The position numbers and the translations under genes were made by a program. A stretch of 64,000 nt of DNA, from contig OX336355.1 in assembly GCA_946902875.1 (NCBI GenBank), positions 7,337,347 through 7,401,346 on the forward strand, in the 5' to 3' direction. Each line of letters starts with the position of its first letter. Position 1 is the stretch's first letter. Below are positions 53,775 through 64,000 of this stretch, piece by piece. Under the pieces are notes generated by a model, which had not been told where the DNA came from, made no database searches, and was given only the letters and a program-made list of their open reading frames with translations. The stretch is from Nematopogon swammerdamellus. Taxonomy: Eukaryota > Arthropoda > Insecta > Lepidoptera > Adelidae.

Positions 53775-54099
53775 TAAACGTCATTTTCGATAGGGATGCG
53801 AAACAGTGGTCACGCTGATATATCGATGCAAAACTAAACCACGACTCATTAGCGCGCATCGAAAACGAATATGAAAGGTTTGGATCGCACAATAGAAACG
53901 CTAATGAGGTTTTCAGTATTGTAATGAATGACTCATATAATGCGTGCTGTAACCGGATAGAAAATATTTCATTATCTCTCTCGCACAATATGGATAAGTC
54001 ATATACACTTGAAAAAAAAATCTATAAGTATTGAAAAAAAAAGTATATACATCCGTAATTCGGTCATCAAACTCTATTTATGTACCAAAAAAAATTTTA

Positions 54100-54212
54100 C
54101 GTCCAGTAGATTCGGAGAAAATAAGCTGTCACAGACGGACATATAGACAGAAAGACACAAGAGTGATCCTATAAAGTATTTCCTCTTTTGAGGCACGGAA
54201 CGCTAAAAAGTG
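54100..54212 (+). repeat. interspersed repeat tail (GACAGACGGAC...GGAACGCTAAAAA)
   Basis: TCGGAGAAAATAAGCTGTCA CAGACGGACATATAGACAGA, then TCCTCTTTTGAGGCACGGAA CGCTAAAAA. The ending resembles 59935-60020 (TCCTTTTGAGGCAAGGAACT) and is related in style to the CCTAAAAA repeat family. Confidence 0.6.
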
Positions 54213-54261
54213 CGATTTTGAATTGGAATTAGTAGGAATGAGGTGATGTGTGATGTTGCAG

Positions 54262-54401
54262 GACCGGCGGAACTTCGTGCGCGCGCCGCCGGCCGGCGTG
54301 GAGTTCGCGTTCGACTACGACGCCATGTACCCGGTCGCGACCGCCATCATGGCCGAGGATCCCAACCTCGAGAAGATGCGATTTGACCTCGTGCCTAAAG
54401 T
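54262..54401 (+). CDS. Sap47: Sap47, BSD-domain core exon
   Basis: Encodes [40 protein letters not shown] and FDLVPK, entering in phase 0 and leaving with two bases of the next codon (GT|GTAAGC). D(R/K)RNF.R.PP.G..F.FD...MYPVA......D..L..MRF.LVPK is the most conserved stretch of SAP47/SYAP1 and covers most of the BSD domain, a three-helix fold named after BTF2-like factors, synapse-associated proteins and DOS2-like proteins. The acceptor is GTTGCAG|GACCGG. It is GC-rich relative to the intron and has no frame damage. Confidence 0.93.
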
Positions 54402-54960
54402 GTAAGCATCACCAGTTACACGGACGACCTTTTTGGAGCGTTCCAACTAAAAGTTCCCTTCGCCGTTATGTTGGCTCCACTGTCTATCTGTCAAAACAGC
54501 GTTGAGGGTTGCTATGTGCACAGATTGACTCGTAATTATCATCACTGCGTCACCGCAGTATAGATCTTAGAGAGATCTTAAATTAAATTTCTTGTTTTTT
54601 TTTTCTGTATTTTAGTATATTTTATTAGTAGCTTTGGTTTTATACTTAAAATATGTACAGTCAATATTATTGTTTTTATTTAGCAGTTCCAACTCTTGGA
54701 AAGTTGTCTGCTCTCGAAATGTGCTAGAAAAGTCGTGTGTCGTGTCAAATTCTCTGTCTAAATCTATAATAAATAAATAAGTATGCCAAAAATCGAAGCA
54801 GAGTAATCGGTCTTATGCTGCAAGAGCTCAGGTAAATTTGTAATTAAGCACAATACAGACCTTAATTGCATTTTAAATAAATAAATAAATAAAAATGAAA
54901 CAATTTGACGGCAGTAAGCAGTAACAGAGGATGAAGACGTTGTGTGTCGGTGTGTTGCAG
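54402..54960 (+). other. Sap47 intron with one-ended MITE fragment
   Basis: 559 bp. 54436-54545 (GGAGCGTTCCAACTAAAAGT TCCCTTCGCC, ATGTTGGCTCCACTGTC, TTGAGGGTTGCTATGTGCAC) matches one end of the MITE at 40245-40511. The other end is missing here. Confidence 0.75.
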
Positions 54961-55085
54961 CATCACGGAGGAGAACTTCTGGCGGAACTACTTCTACCGC
55001 CTCTCGCTCATCTGCCAGGCCAACGAGGCGGAGGCGGCGGACGCGGGCGCCGCGCAGCGCCAGTCCAGCGCCGACGACTCGCAAG
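54961..55085 (+). CDS. Sap47: Sap47, exon completing the BSD domain
   Basis: The first base completes a Val codon across the junction, then ITEENFWRNYFYRLSLICQA, NEAEAADAGAAQRQSSADDSQ. (V)(T/K)EE.FWRNYFYR(V/L)SLI is the hallmark end of the BSD domain, with the conserved Phe-Trp pair. After it the protein turns acidic and Ala/Ser-rich, as expected for the disordered C-terminal region. Acceptor GTTGCAG|C, donor CAAG|GTACCC. Phases match both neighbours, which strongly supports the model. Confidence 0.93.
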
Positions 55086-55619
55086 GTACCCCCACCGACA
55101 TGACATCCATCACCAACTTTATATAACCATCATGTCGTATGTACGTATGTATGTATGTACGTCGTATGAGAGTCATGAAATACTAATTACTGTTCAGAGT
55201 GAAAACAATTTATTTTGGATTTGGTTTGATAGCGCGCGAAAATTCTAGGCACTACAACGTACATATAAGAACAACGACAAGCTCTTCCGACAGAGCCATC
55301 CATATAAAATGCAAATACATTCAGCATATTAATTGTGTTATGATCGGATTTTTTGAAGCGTGAATTGTGAGGGAATTTGAGAAGTACAGGAAAATTCTGG
55401 TAAAATAGATGGGGATTTAAATTGGGGAAAACTTAATCTTTTCTCAAATACCATCGAGGTTTTCGCTTCAATAAACTGTATTATAAAATGTTTTCCTCAT
55501 TTTTATCACATTGACTTTTTTTTTTTATATCACAAAATCATCTTTCTATTTCTTTCTTATTATGTGTTGCTATAATTTAATTATTATTTTTGTTTCTTTC
55601 TATTCAACACATCACTTAG
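55086..55619 (+). other. Sap47 intron, AT-rich
   Basis: 534 bp ending in a long T-rich tract and CATCACTTAG. No other feature was recognised apart from a (GTAT)n run at 55141-55165. Confidence 0.75.
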
Positions 55620-55778
55620 AAACCGAAAGCCCCGAACCAAAAGCGGCCTTAACGAGAGCGAAGCTGGCCAGCGACAAACTTATACAGTCGGAGAGATCGG
55701 AGAAAAACTCCGTAGACTCGATACAGGACGCGAAGGAGCGAATTAAGTCATTGAAAGTGGACCGCGAGAACGAAGAAG
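55620..55778 (+). CDS. Sap47: Sap47, C-terminal low-complexity exon
   Basis: Entering with two bases that complete Glu, it reads ETESPEPKAALTRAKLASDK, LIQSERSEKNSVDSIQDAKE and RIKSLKVDRENEE, and leaves with one base (G|GTAAGG). It is rich in Glu, Lys and Ser and probably helical near the end, with no known domain. The open phase, strong acceptor (T-rich tract then CTTAG) and strong donor fit the C-terminal region of SAP47. This region is poorly conserved between orders and alternatively spliced in flies, so homology cannot be shown from sequence alone. Confidence 0.8.
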
Positions 55779-57129
55779 GTAAGGATTGTTGTCTAATGAA
55801 CAGACCGACGGACGGACGGACGGACGGACGGACATACATTGTACGGGTAAATGGACACATTAATATTCTTGAGAGTGTGGGGTCTAATTAATTGTATGGA
55901 TGACTATAGTCAGACGGGTGGAAATTTTACCGCTGATGCAGCGCCATACTTATAGCCACGTTATTACTACACTCCCAGAAATCGTCACTCGTGGTTTTAC
56001 ATATAACCTAATTTGTACCTATGGAACCATACAAAATTTATTCCAACTTGAACAAAATTCTGATCAATATTTGTTAACCTCTACATGTACATAACTGTTG
56101 AACTGAAACAATAGTACAATGTTACCATTTACAACACATTTTCTGGGGGAAAAAATATGCTCAATACCCTTTTGTCTGACGACTTGTCTTTTACATTGCA
56201 AAGATGTAAATTCCTTCATTGTTAATGTATTATTCAACATTCTACCAAAAAGTACATTTTAGTATGATAAAGCTGTTAAAGTTAATAAAAAAAGGTAAAG
56301 TTCCTTTCAACTAACTGCAACGAAGGCCAATAGAAGGTTATTCAAAATACACATAGCCAATTTCCTTTATGTTTAATGTTTATATTATGTTGCTCATACA
56401 TACTCATTACATTTATTAATTTATTTTGTTTAATTTTTTTTTTCCTTTTTTTCGAATAAAAATGATTGTTATTAGAAGTTCGAAAGAGAGAAAACTCGGT
56501 TTTTCTTCATAAAGTGGAAATATACGTGTAGAACTGTGTCTCATGAACTCTCAATATGTTTACTGTCTAAAGTTGCACACAATATGGTGGCGAGATGACA
56601 AACTACACTTGTTTTTCCACTCCAGCCATGATTCCGGAACGCAACACACCAACTTTGAGAGGCGCCTGAATTGACAGCATGAATTTGTGCATGACGTTTT
56701 TCGTTGTATCTGAGAGAATATTTTAACATGTCGAGTGTTTTATTGCACCTTTGAAAAGGCACTTACGAAAACCGTTCGCTGTACACACGCATCATTTATT
56801 CATAAAGCGACATCCCAAATTTGAAACTTTCGTGCCGTCAAAAGGGTACTGCTCACATTCGGAGTAATTTTTTCATCAACACCCAGATAGGATTTCACAA
56901 AAACAAGTTGAATTGTATTTACTACGATGTTTTTTATAAGTTACAAATTTCGGGAGCAGCAAAGGACTTGAAATTAGATTTTACCAAATGCCTTCAGAAA
57001 TCTTTACCACAGCACACAGACCGGAACATACTCATATTCCCAAAAGCGATAAATCATGTAGTACTTTTGAAATTACAGTTCCATGGGAAAGTAACATATT
57101 ACATATAACACAATTTCAAAGTAAACTAG

Positions 57130-57470
57130 TACTGCAACTTAGTAGACCGGATAGTTAGAAACGAATTTAAGACTGATATCTTCGCTGTGGAAGTCGAAGC
57201 AAGAGGGACTATCAGCGAAGTCGCTCTGCAGTCATCAAGAATCTAGGCCTGCCATGATTGACGATAAGCTCATATGTAAAGAGTGCTTCGAAAGTGTCAC
57301 CGAAGGAATCCTACAGAATATGAACAGGTATAGAGGGGGAGGTCGAGAGCGGGACTGGTGGTTCTCCGCGTCCTAGTCGTAGCAGACTAGCTGAAGAGGG
57401 CTTGCCACGAGCCGAAACGTAACGCATGTTGGAGAACTAAAAAGTGGCCACTCGCTAGTCCCGACCTCGG
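57130..57470 (+). pseudogene. possible decayed LINE endonuclease-type tail
   Basis: Across frames, FAVEVEARGTISEVALQSSR is followed by a stop and, further down, TTGCCACGAGCCGAAACG and CTAAAAAGTGGCCACTCGCT. The former resembles the VEV.ARG....S tail of some non-LTR endonuclease domains. The latter resembles a lepidopteran retroelement 3' block. Both identifications rest on short similarity remembered from other genomes. Confidence 0.3.
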
Positions 57471-60400
57471 TTAACACCCTCCTCTGTTGCCAATGGGCCC
57501 GGATATGTTCGGTAAAACCATTGCAAGCTGAGTTCAACACCTTTTTATGTATTCTGTACCTATACCATGCTAATTCAGCAATCAAACTCCAACATTAATC
57601 TTAACACAGAACTGAGCTTCCATGCCTTATTTCTTGGAAATTGTCCATTACAAAGTTGTTTGCGAGTTAACTTTCCTAACTAGGTAATTTTTTGTCGAAA
57701 TTTAACTTAATTTACCACATTACTGAAAATTTTTAATAATCTCGTAAAAGTCTAAACAAATTTAATTCCCGTCGGGATGTTGATGAAAATATGCCTCTAT
57801 AATGTTTGGGGATCTGTAATCTGTGTATCCGTAATTAGTGTCACAATGAGAGTGAAAGAGAAAGGAAAGTTAGGATATATTGAGATTAGGGGATACGCAC
57901 AACGGGTCCAAGAAGAGCGACCTACATGCGGAAAATGCCCATCAAGAAGAAGAAGAAGTGGATGAACGGTATGTACACTAATTAAGGGAACATAGGTTAC
58001 GTACTCCTAATCTTCTCAAAACCGACTCACACAGTATAGAACACAAAGAATTCTAAAGGATAGAGGTATCACTTCTCCAGGCACACGAACATCATTATAA
58101 AATAAACGATGTGCATATAAAGACTAAATTACAAATAATGTATGTCATTGTCACACGCCTTGTGTACGCTAGGGAAGAAATAAATTGTATGCAAATGTAT
58201 GAGAAAAGCTTTTGTATCCTTTTGAATTTAACTGATACAAATTATTTGTACTTAGGTTAGTAGATATTTGGGGGTAATGTGGATTGCCTATATCCTTTTC
58301 AATTGTTTGATGGTCCCCGCATCGACGAGGTCGCCTCAACTATATTTCTCTTGTTTCCGGACGCAGCCTAAACGCAAGACGCCTCGCTCGCCACCCTGGT
58401 GGCGGACACCCGCTTCGCCCATCCAAACTAACCTCCGACTCTCTGACGCTTCGGTACCGCACGACAGAGCAGCGAGAATATTATGAGAAAAGAATTAATC
58501 AAAATCAATATGTTGTAGTTCGCTGTTACATCTGTTAGATAAAGTTTTATTAGACGTCGTGTCGCATCTGTCGCGCGCTTCGATACACCCGTCTCAAGTT
58601 TCCACGTTTCATCAACTGAAACTGTTTGTGTAGAAGGATCTCTATTGCTTAGGTACTCTATAGAGTGGTTAAGGAGTAGAGAAGATACGATCTATGGAGC
58701 TAACATAAACAAACAGCAGTCTCACCCATGGTAAATGGTATAAAGGGAGGGCCTCTTTTTCACCATTTTAAGTATGGAACCCTAAAAATGTTATATGATT
58801 ACCTCATGCCCTAAAACAAAATAAAGAAAATACTCTTGGTTTCTGAACGGTGATAATAACAGTCCTCAAAACAGTTTCCACGTTTGGAATTTTGCGTTTT
58901 TTCATTGGTGTTTTCCATTCATCGGCAATATTTCATTGATCTTCATAAGCGGGATTGACACTTCACATCAGTCATGTGTGTCATATTGCCATTCACAGAA
59001 TTTAACATCAACTATATTAAATCTTCTTAACCATTCCCAGCCACATCAGAACATCAATCTCTCTTAATGAAGACTAGTTCCTAAGGGTACGTCTGTCTAC
59101 AATAATGTTTCCTGAGATGCTATTCTCAAGCATTCTGTTAGAGGCACCATGAGAATTTCTCTTACATTGTTGTCATTGTACCTATCAAAGTGAACGACGC
59201 CGAAAAAGGTTAAAGGTAAAGAGATGAAGTTGACAGGACGTCGCGGCGGCTGCGACACGCAGTAGGAAGTCAGTTATCACGGGCCCACACATGATTTGTT
59301 CAAAAATTATGTCCTGTGAATCGATAGTCTATGTTTTATCATTTCTAGTGCCGTACATGATAACCTCATTCATATCACATTATTGTCGTTCGGGCATTAG
59401 TCCTTTATAATACTACCTTGTACACAAGCTGCGAGCGTCTACGTATCACGCTACCGTCGGAAGACGGTAGAGACAATTTTGTATATATTTATATGTATTA
59501 TTAAATATAATAAAAACCACTGTCTATTTCCTGTTGTAGCGACTGAGCTCGATTTTAGTTTACTCACGTATTCATTTGTCGCAGATCACTCTGTTAAATG
59601 TCTAATATAAATGTTACGAAGTATAACAATATTCTATCCGTAAGAAGGTAATAGCATGTTATTAAGATAAACGTATAAAAACTATTTGTAACCCTCGATT
59701 ATTAAGATGTTACAATTTGGTCGGTAGTGGTGTACTGGACTGTGTGTTGCTGTGTGGACATTGCTGCCGTGTGTGTGTTGGTGCCTCGTCCGCTCCTCTC
59801 ACCCCTCTCCCGCTCTCTGCCGTCTAGAACACTTTCTGGGTGCCATATCCTCAGTGATGTCTGAACTTAAATTGTTCCACCTTAAAGGGATATCCTTGCA
59901 AATCCCAGCTAACAAATACGGCTGTCGCAAACATATGCACGGACGGACTCACGGTGGAAGTTCCGAGTCATTCCCTAATGATTCCGGTTTTATCCTTTTG
60001 AGGCAAGGAACTCTAAAAAAAGTTAAAATATTTTTTTATCTAGTTCAGTGAGGTAAGTCCTAAGGGGGTTACCCTAGGGAATACCTACGTCGGCTGACAT
60101 CTTAATTCTGCCAATGCCATAACTCGAAGAAGCTTGTTTCCCCCGGGCTGTGTTCTGACTTTCTGTTTCTTGCAAACTTTTGTATATATTTTTCTCGCTC
60201 TATCTCTCTCCTGTCGCCTTCTGTTCAACTTTTTCTTCTCCAGCAAAGTTGGTTTGTGAACGTGTCCATAGTGCTTGCTTGCTTCCGCTTGCTCAAATTC
60301 CAAATTTGCTCAAAGTTGGTTGTGTCTAAACGTTCTGCAGTTTTAAAACTATATTTTAATGTTTTATTAATTTTGTATGTTTATTTAATCATACTAAATG

Positions 60401-60994
60401 CGTTCGGGCACTGACACATTCATTGTGGCAATGTTGAAATATTTTTGTTTTTGCGTGATGTGATGGTGACGTTGAAACATACTTTCAATGGATTTATTAT
60501 AGTAGTTTGCGTGAATGTTTCAATCGACTCTTATCATTAAATTCGCTTTTAATCATTAATATGTTTGCCATCAAACCGGCCAATTTTACCAAAACACGAA
60601 CACGATGTTCCAAGTCCATAGAACATATCACAGAGTAAGGTGGCTCGGTCAATTCAATAAAATGTAATTCGGTATCCCATATTTCTCATTCTAATATTCG
60701 AATTTTTTCATAGATACTTTTTGTCATAATAAATTTAGTGGTTGGAAAGTCGATTTTCGATTGATGGCCGAAGAAATATAAGGAATATAAACTTTGCACC
60801 ATTTATCGAAAGTACCGAATATCCGAAAATTGGATAATTAATTCCTTGTGGAAAATTAATGGACTTAGCAACCAAATTACTTAGTTGGAAACTGAACATT
60901 CTTTGTTCTCTGGGATATTATAACATATTTACCAAGTTTGAAGGATGTATAAGATCGGAACAATTTCAACTTTGAAACTCCGTTTGTCTGTGTT

Positions 60995-61100
60995 GCACAT
61001 AAAAGTAAATAAAAACACCAAGAAATAAGCAATATACTGTATAACAAAACAGTTGTACTAAGACGGACTTATCGCGTAATTTCTTCCAGTCAACCGAGAT
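60995..61100 (+). repeat. LINE 3' tail block
   Basis: TGCACATAAAAGTAAATAAA, ACTAAGACGGACTTATCGCG and ATTTCTTCCAGTCAACC match the tail blocks near 16.05, 23.9 and 30.9 kb. Confidence 0.55.
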
Positions 61101-61279
61101 GTTCAGTTTGAGTTGCAGTCTGTTTTAGGTATGCATTGATCTATTGATTACAGTGCTCACAATTTATGTGTTTCTCGAATTAGTAGGTAAGAGTGACAGT
61201 AGAGTAAAATAATTGTTTATCCAATTAAGTGTATGACGGGGTAAATAATGGTCTATGCAAGGTGAAATCGAGACGATTA

Positions 61280-61632
61280 GAGTGCATAGTTTCGAACCGG
61301 TGTTTATGTCGAAGAGTGTATTTGCCGATATCAGTGTCGGTGAGTCTATTTGCCGAAAACCGGAGTAGATAATCTATTGGAGTGTGTTTGGCGCGCATCG
61401 TTGTTAGCGCAAGGAGTGTTTTTGCAGCGGAACTGTGTCCATGAGTGTATTTGGCCCAACATATCGATATCGCGGTATCGCGTTTGCCGCTGATCTCTTG
61501 GTGAGTGTATTTGGCGTAGACCGATGTCGGCGTCAAAGAGTGTATTTGGGACAGATCGGCGTCTCGGTATCATGGAGTGTATTTGGCGCTTAGGTAACAG
61601 TGTCGGCGCGGAGAGTGTATTTGCATTTGCAC
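61280..61632 (+). repeat. degenerate array of GAGTGTATTTG(G/C)CG
   Basis: The core GAGTGTATTTG, usually followed by GCG or CCG, occurs nine or ten times at irregular 28-60 bp spacing. The spacers are enriched in ATATCG, CGGCG and GTCGG. On the minus strand one frame shows a recurring AKYTH-like motif. It is not a clean tandem repeat and matches no family I know. Confidence 0.65.
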
Positions 61633-62179
61633 TTTGATGTAATTGTTAAGGTTTAATCAAAGCATCAATGGGTGATAATAATTCAGGCCTAGATATGTCG
61701 TCTCGCCTTTCTTTGACTGTACGTTAAAACGCGCAGCGAGGCCGGCGGCCGCGCCCGCGCTCGATCGGCTCGCGGCTCGGCCTCCGCTCGATGTAGAATA
61801 TTGTGTCTTCGTGTAGGAACACCAACTGGGGACAAAGTGTCGGCGCGTGCGTGCGTTCTGCGCGCTGTTGTCCTTTGCAACTCGACGTTGCGTAGAAACT
61901 TATAGACAATACCTGCAGGCATACACTGTGTTTTTTTGTTATGATGGTTGTTTTTGCCAGAAGTTTGTGATTATGTGTCAGAAACTGATACACTTTTGCT
62001 TATGACGTATTTATTTTGAGGTCATATTTTTTCATTTTTATGTTTTCTGTTTCGTGTGGAAGTTAATTTTTTTACAGCAAATTAAAAAGTCACCGAAAAA
62101 AACTTTTTTAGTTTTACTCCCTCTTTCGAGTCTGGCCAACTATTTATGAAACACCGTATATTGTACTTTATAATGATCT

Positions 62180-62216
62180 GCAATGTGAAGGTCGCGGGTT
62201 CGATTCCCGCACGGGA
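62180..62216 (+). repeat. tRNA-like 3' half (not a functional tRNA)
   Basis: GCGGGTTCGATTCCCGC (62194-62210) is a perfect T-arm with canonical B box, followed by ACGGGACTA in acceptor position. No matching 5' half, A box or CCGT-type acceptor complement was found upstream, so it is a fragment of a tRNA gene or SINE head. Confidence 0.5.
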
Positions 62217-62799
62217 CTATATGGAGTGGGCTGAAATGTTTCATTCATAATTCTTCAGCTTTAGGTCAATTGCAGGAGTTGTATAGACGTTTCTACATAA
62301 ACTCAAATGCGCGTAGTGAACATTTAAAAAATCAATTCCAAAGTCGGACGCACGGAAGGGAAAACGGAATCGATGTCGATATAAAATCATTATAATATGT
62401 ATATACATTTTACATGGTCTATATTCTCAAGTTCATTGATGTCTGAAAGCTTAAAGTTATAGTGAAGATGTCCGAAAATGTATTAAAAAAAAAACTATGT
62501 GTCCTCGTATGTAAAATTGGCTATCGTGTATTTTGAATCTATCTACGTATGTGTTTCTCGAAACTACCTACGAGTTTAAGCATATGTAAATGAGGTGAAG
62601 ATATTATCTTTTTCAAGTCTATCCAATGTTGTCAGTATTGTAAACGTTTGCGACTATACATCTGTACGTGTTATTTATTATGTCTATTAAAAAAAACGAT
62701 AAGAGTTGCGGACTTCTTCCGAAGGCTACAGATCTGTACTTCCTTTTTTGTCCAAACTCTAGCTTACGTATAATTTTCTAAAGAACTTCTTTCTTCTAG

Positions 62800-62840
62800 A
62801 CGCCACACCGAAAATGAAGCAATATATAAATTGCATCTAG
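62800..62840 (+). CDS. Sap47: possible Sap47 terminal exon (13 codons)
   Basis: A strong acceptor (CTTCTTTCTTCTAG) precedes bases that, joined to the single G left by the 55620-55778 exon, would encode a short end DATPKMKQYINCI and a TAG stop at 62838-62840. About 580-690 bp downstream are AATAAA signals. Evidence is only splice quality, phase fit and a plausible 3' end. An alternative candidate in the same phase is at 59828. The distance (7 kb) is large but normal for such genes. Confidence 0.35.
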
Positions 62841-63545
62841 TGAAAGCAATCACTTTGTAACCGCACTTGTAGCCACAGGCTAAATGCGTAAACTAGTGCG
62901 TAAACAAGAACAAACTTAGTTGTAAGCTTGCACAAGTCCACGGCTCACTTTATGGGCACACAGAAAGAAATTAAAATACATTCAAATTTGGTGCCACAGG
63001 TCGATCAATTTCACAAATTAATAGTGACATCTAAATTTTGAAATGTTGGTGATTTTAAAGTAATTAAATTATTTTTGGACCATGCAACCGAAAAAATGTT
63101 AAAGATCTTCTCATTTTGAGAAATTATTTGCCATTTTAAATAATGTTATTTTTTCTATTATGTAATTGAGAAGGTGAATTCTCGTAGCCTTCGGAAACGC
63201 TTCAAATCTCACTTCAATCTCACATTTTATACTTCCTTTTAAAACGTGGATAGAATGCGGTGCGGCCTCGGCCCACGTGTAGTGTATTCTGCATTCGTCT
63301 AGAAACAAATTAATTACTAAAGTTTATTTCCACCGCATCTTATAGGAAACGTAACATGCAAATATTGTTTAAAAGCATTGTATATATATTTTAGGTACAT
63401 TTAGTGGGTGGTATCAAATAAAAATTATTGTTGTTTTAATGTTTTTTTTTATATTTCTCGTAGTATTGTATGTTTTGTTGTTGCATTACCACCCCACCCT
63501 CCAAATTGTATGATGAAGACAATAAAAGGATATTGGTGTCACATT
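62841..63545 (+). other. possible 3' untranslated region of Sap47
   Basis: AT-rich, no open frame of note. It follows the candidate stop codon and includes both AATAAA motifs listed separately. Confidence 0.3.
63417..63526 (+). terminator. candidate polyadenylation signals
   Basis: AATAAA at 63417-63422 followed by TTGTTGTTTT, and AATAAA at 63521-63526 followed within 40 bp by GGTTTGGCTTTGTGTT, a GT-rich downstream element. Either could end the Sap47 transcript. Confidence 0.4.
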
Positions 63546-64000
63546 TAGTTGGTTTGGCTTTGTGTTAAGTTGAGTTTTTGTTATGAGTAGAGAGTGTGGC
63601 ACGACGGGCATCCTTTCATTGTCGGTGTCGGGTTCAGTAAAGTTATTTGAATAGTTATTAATAAATTGGCATTTATAGTTAGTTATTGTAATTAAAATAT
63701 TAATTATATATTATTCTAAAATAATCATTCTGTTGTCAATTTCATCTTACTTCATCTGGCATTACACGGTCAATATTTGTATCAATATTGGTCTTCAATA
63801 TTCAGTATTGATGGGAAAGTCCGCTCGAGGTGGGTATTACTCTCTCTCTATTTGTACACAACTTTTTATTTTTCTTGTCTAGAGTGTGTATGAAAAATAA
63901 GTGAAATTTGTTCTTCTTTACCGTTTACCATGCAAATTTTTCAAAATATGAAAATATTACTTAATACCCGACTCACCCTTATTTATTTTTACGGTACTTA
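63546..64000. other. no gene seen
   Basis: AT-rich. 63764-63800 weakly repeats the CAATATTTG..TCAATATTG segment near 10385. Confidence 0.45.

Larger units (their letters stand above)
52192..54261 (+). other. Sap47 intron with SINE, minisatellite
   Basis: 2.07-kb intron. It holds a 20-base piece of the SINE B end (GGAAACTGACACGGTTGGCT at about 52396-52417), a complete SINE A (52546-52941), a 39-bp minisatellite (53478-53774) and a simple-repeat tail (54100-54212). It contains no recognised exon. Confidence 0.8.
55779..62799 (+). other. putative last Sap47 intron (or downstream DNA)
   Basis: About 7 kb without a firm exon. It contains a (GGAC)n run (55806-55835), a possible decayed LINE piece near 57130-57420, a repeat tail at 59935-60020, a LINE tail block at 60995-61100, a degenerate GAGTGTATTTG array at 61280-61632, a CG-rich patch at 61730-61800 and a tRNA-like 3' half at 62180-62216. 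A second splice-like site, GCCGTCTAG at 59827, is also phase-compatible with the preceding exon. Confidence 0.55.

Noticed and set aside
58268..58486. possible Sap47 exon after GGACGCAG at about 58365
   Set aside because: In the phase required by the preceding Sap47 exon it meets a stop codon immediately (CC TAA), and other frames show nothing recognisable.
59752..60051. 99-codon frame as a host exon
   Set aside because: The second half is an interspersed-repeat tail (GGACGG...GAGGCAAGGAACTCTAAAAA). Only the splice-like site at 59827 is kept as a low-confidence alternative.
62180..62216. complete tRNA gene
   Set aside because: Only the T arm and 3' acceptor strand are present; no D arm, anticodon arm or 5' acceptor strand was found.
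1..64000. CRISPR arrays, bacterial operons, telomeric TTAGG arrays or Helitron ends
   Set aside because: None seen. Repeats here are SINE, LINE, MITE, LTR and minisatellite types, and the splice-phased gene shows the DNA is eukaryotic.

Overview
The window is eukaryotic and almost certainly from a moth or butterfly (Lepidoptera). Two lines of evidence support this. One is the repeat content: several families with endings I recognise from lepidopteran genomes, such as CCGGCCAAGTGCGAGTCG...CGGAACCCTAAAAA and CTAGCTTTTGCCCGCGGCTTCGC. The other is an intron-split arthropod gene at the right end. The DNA is AT-rich and repeat-dominated, and most short open frames in it are chance. I cannot name the species.

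Layout. 1-17.3 kb: no supportable host gene; copies of at least two SINE families, RTE-type LINE ends, a terminal-inverted-repeat MITE at 3.84-4.18 kb, another at 7.95-8.33 kb, a decayed jockey-like reverse transcriptase (8.76-9.57 kb, minus) and a 54-bp minisatellite (10.76-11.20 kb). 17.33-20.76 kb (minus): a full-length non-LTR retrotransposon with one uninterrupted 1100-residue frame (reverse transcriptase, CCHC knuckle, restriction-like endonuclease), best placed in the R4/Dong clade and sitting in TAA/TTA repeats beside a 91-bp 3' fragment of a relative. 20.9-45.4 kb: more SINEs, LINE tails, long-hairpin MITEs and possible (weak) first exons or promoters near 35.1 and 40.6 kb. 45.50-51.69 kb: a very young BEL/Pao LTR retrotransposon with identical 148-bp LTRs and a 5-bp target duplication. 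Its integrase region is inverted inside the element and flanked by inverted duplications, and an in-frame UGA separates gag from pol.

52.05-63.5 kb (plus): the only convincing host gene, the 3' part of Sap47/SYAP1 (synapse-associated protein of 47 kDa, BSD domain). Four well-phased internal exons lie at 52.05, 54.26, 54.96 and 55.62 kb. A phase-compatible 13-codon terminal exon is possible at 62.80 kb, with AATAAA signals at 63.42 and 63.52 kb. The 5' exons were not found and probably lie left of the window or in small exons I could not see. If they lie further left, the BEL element sits in a Sap47 intron in the sense orientation.

The most interesting signals are the internally inverted BEL/Pao copy, the intact Dong-like element with its microsatellite-flanked neighbour fragment, SINE families with different tRNA-like heads that share one body, two codon-periodic minisatellites, and several near-perfect long hairpins.
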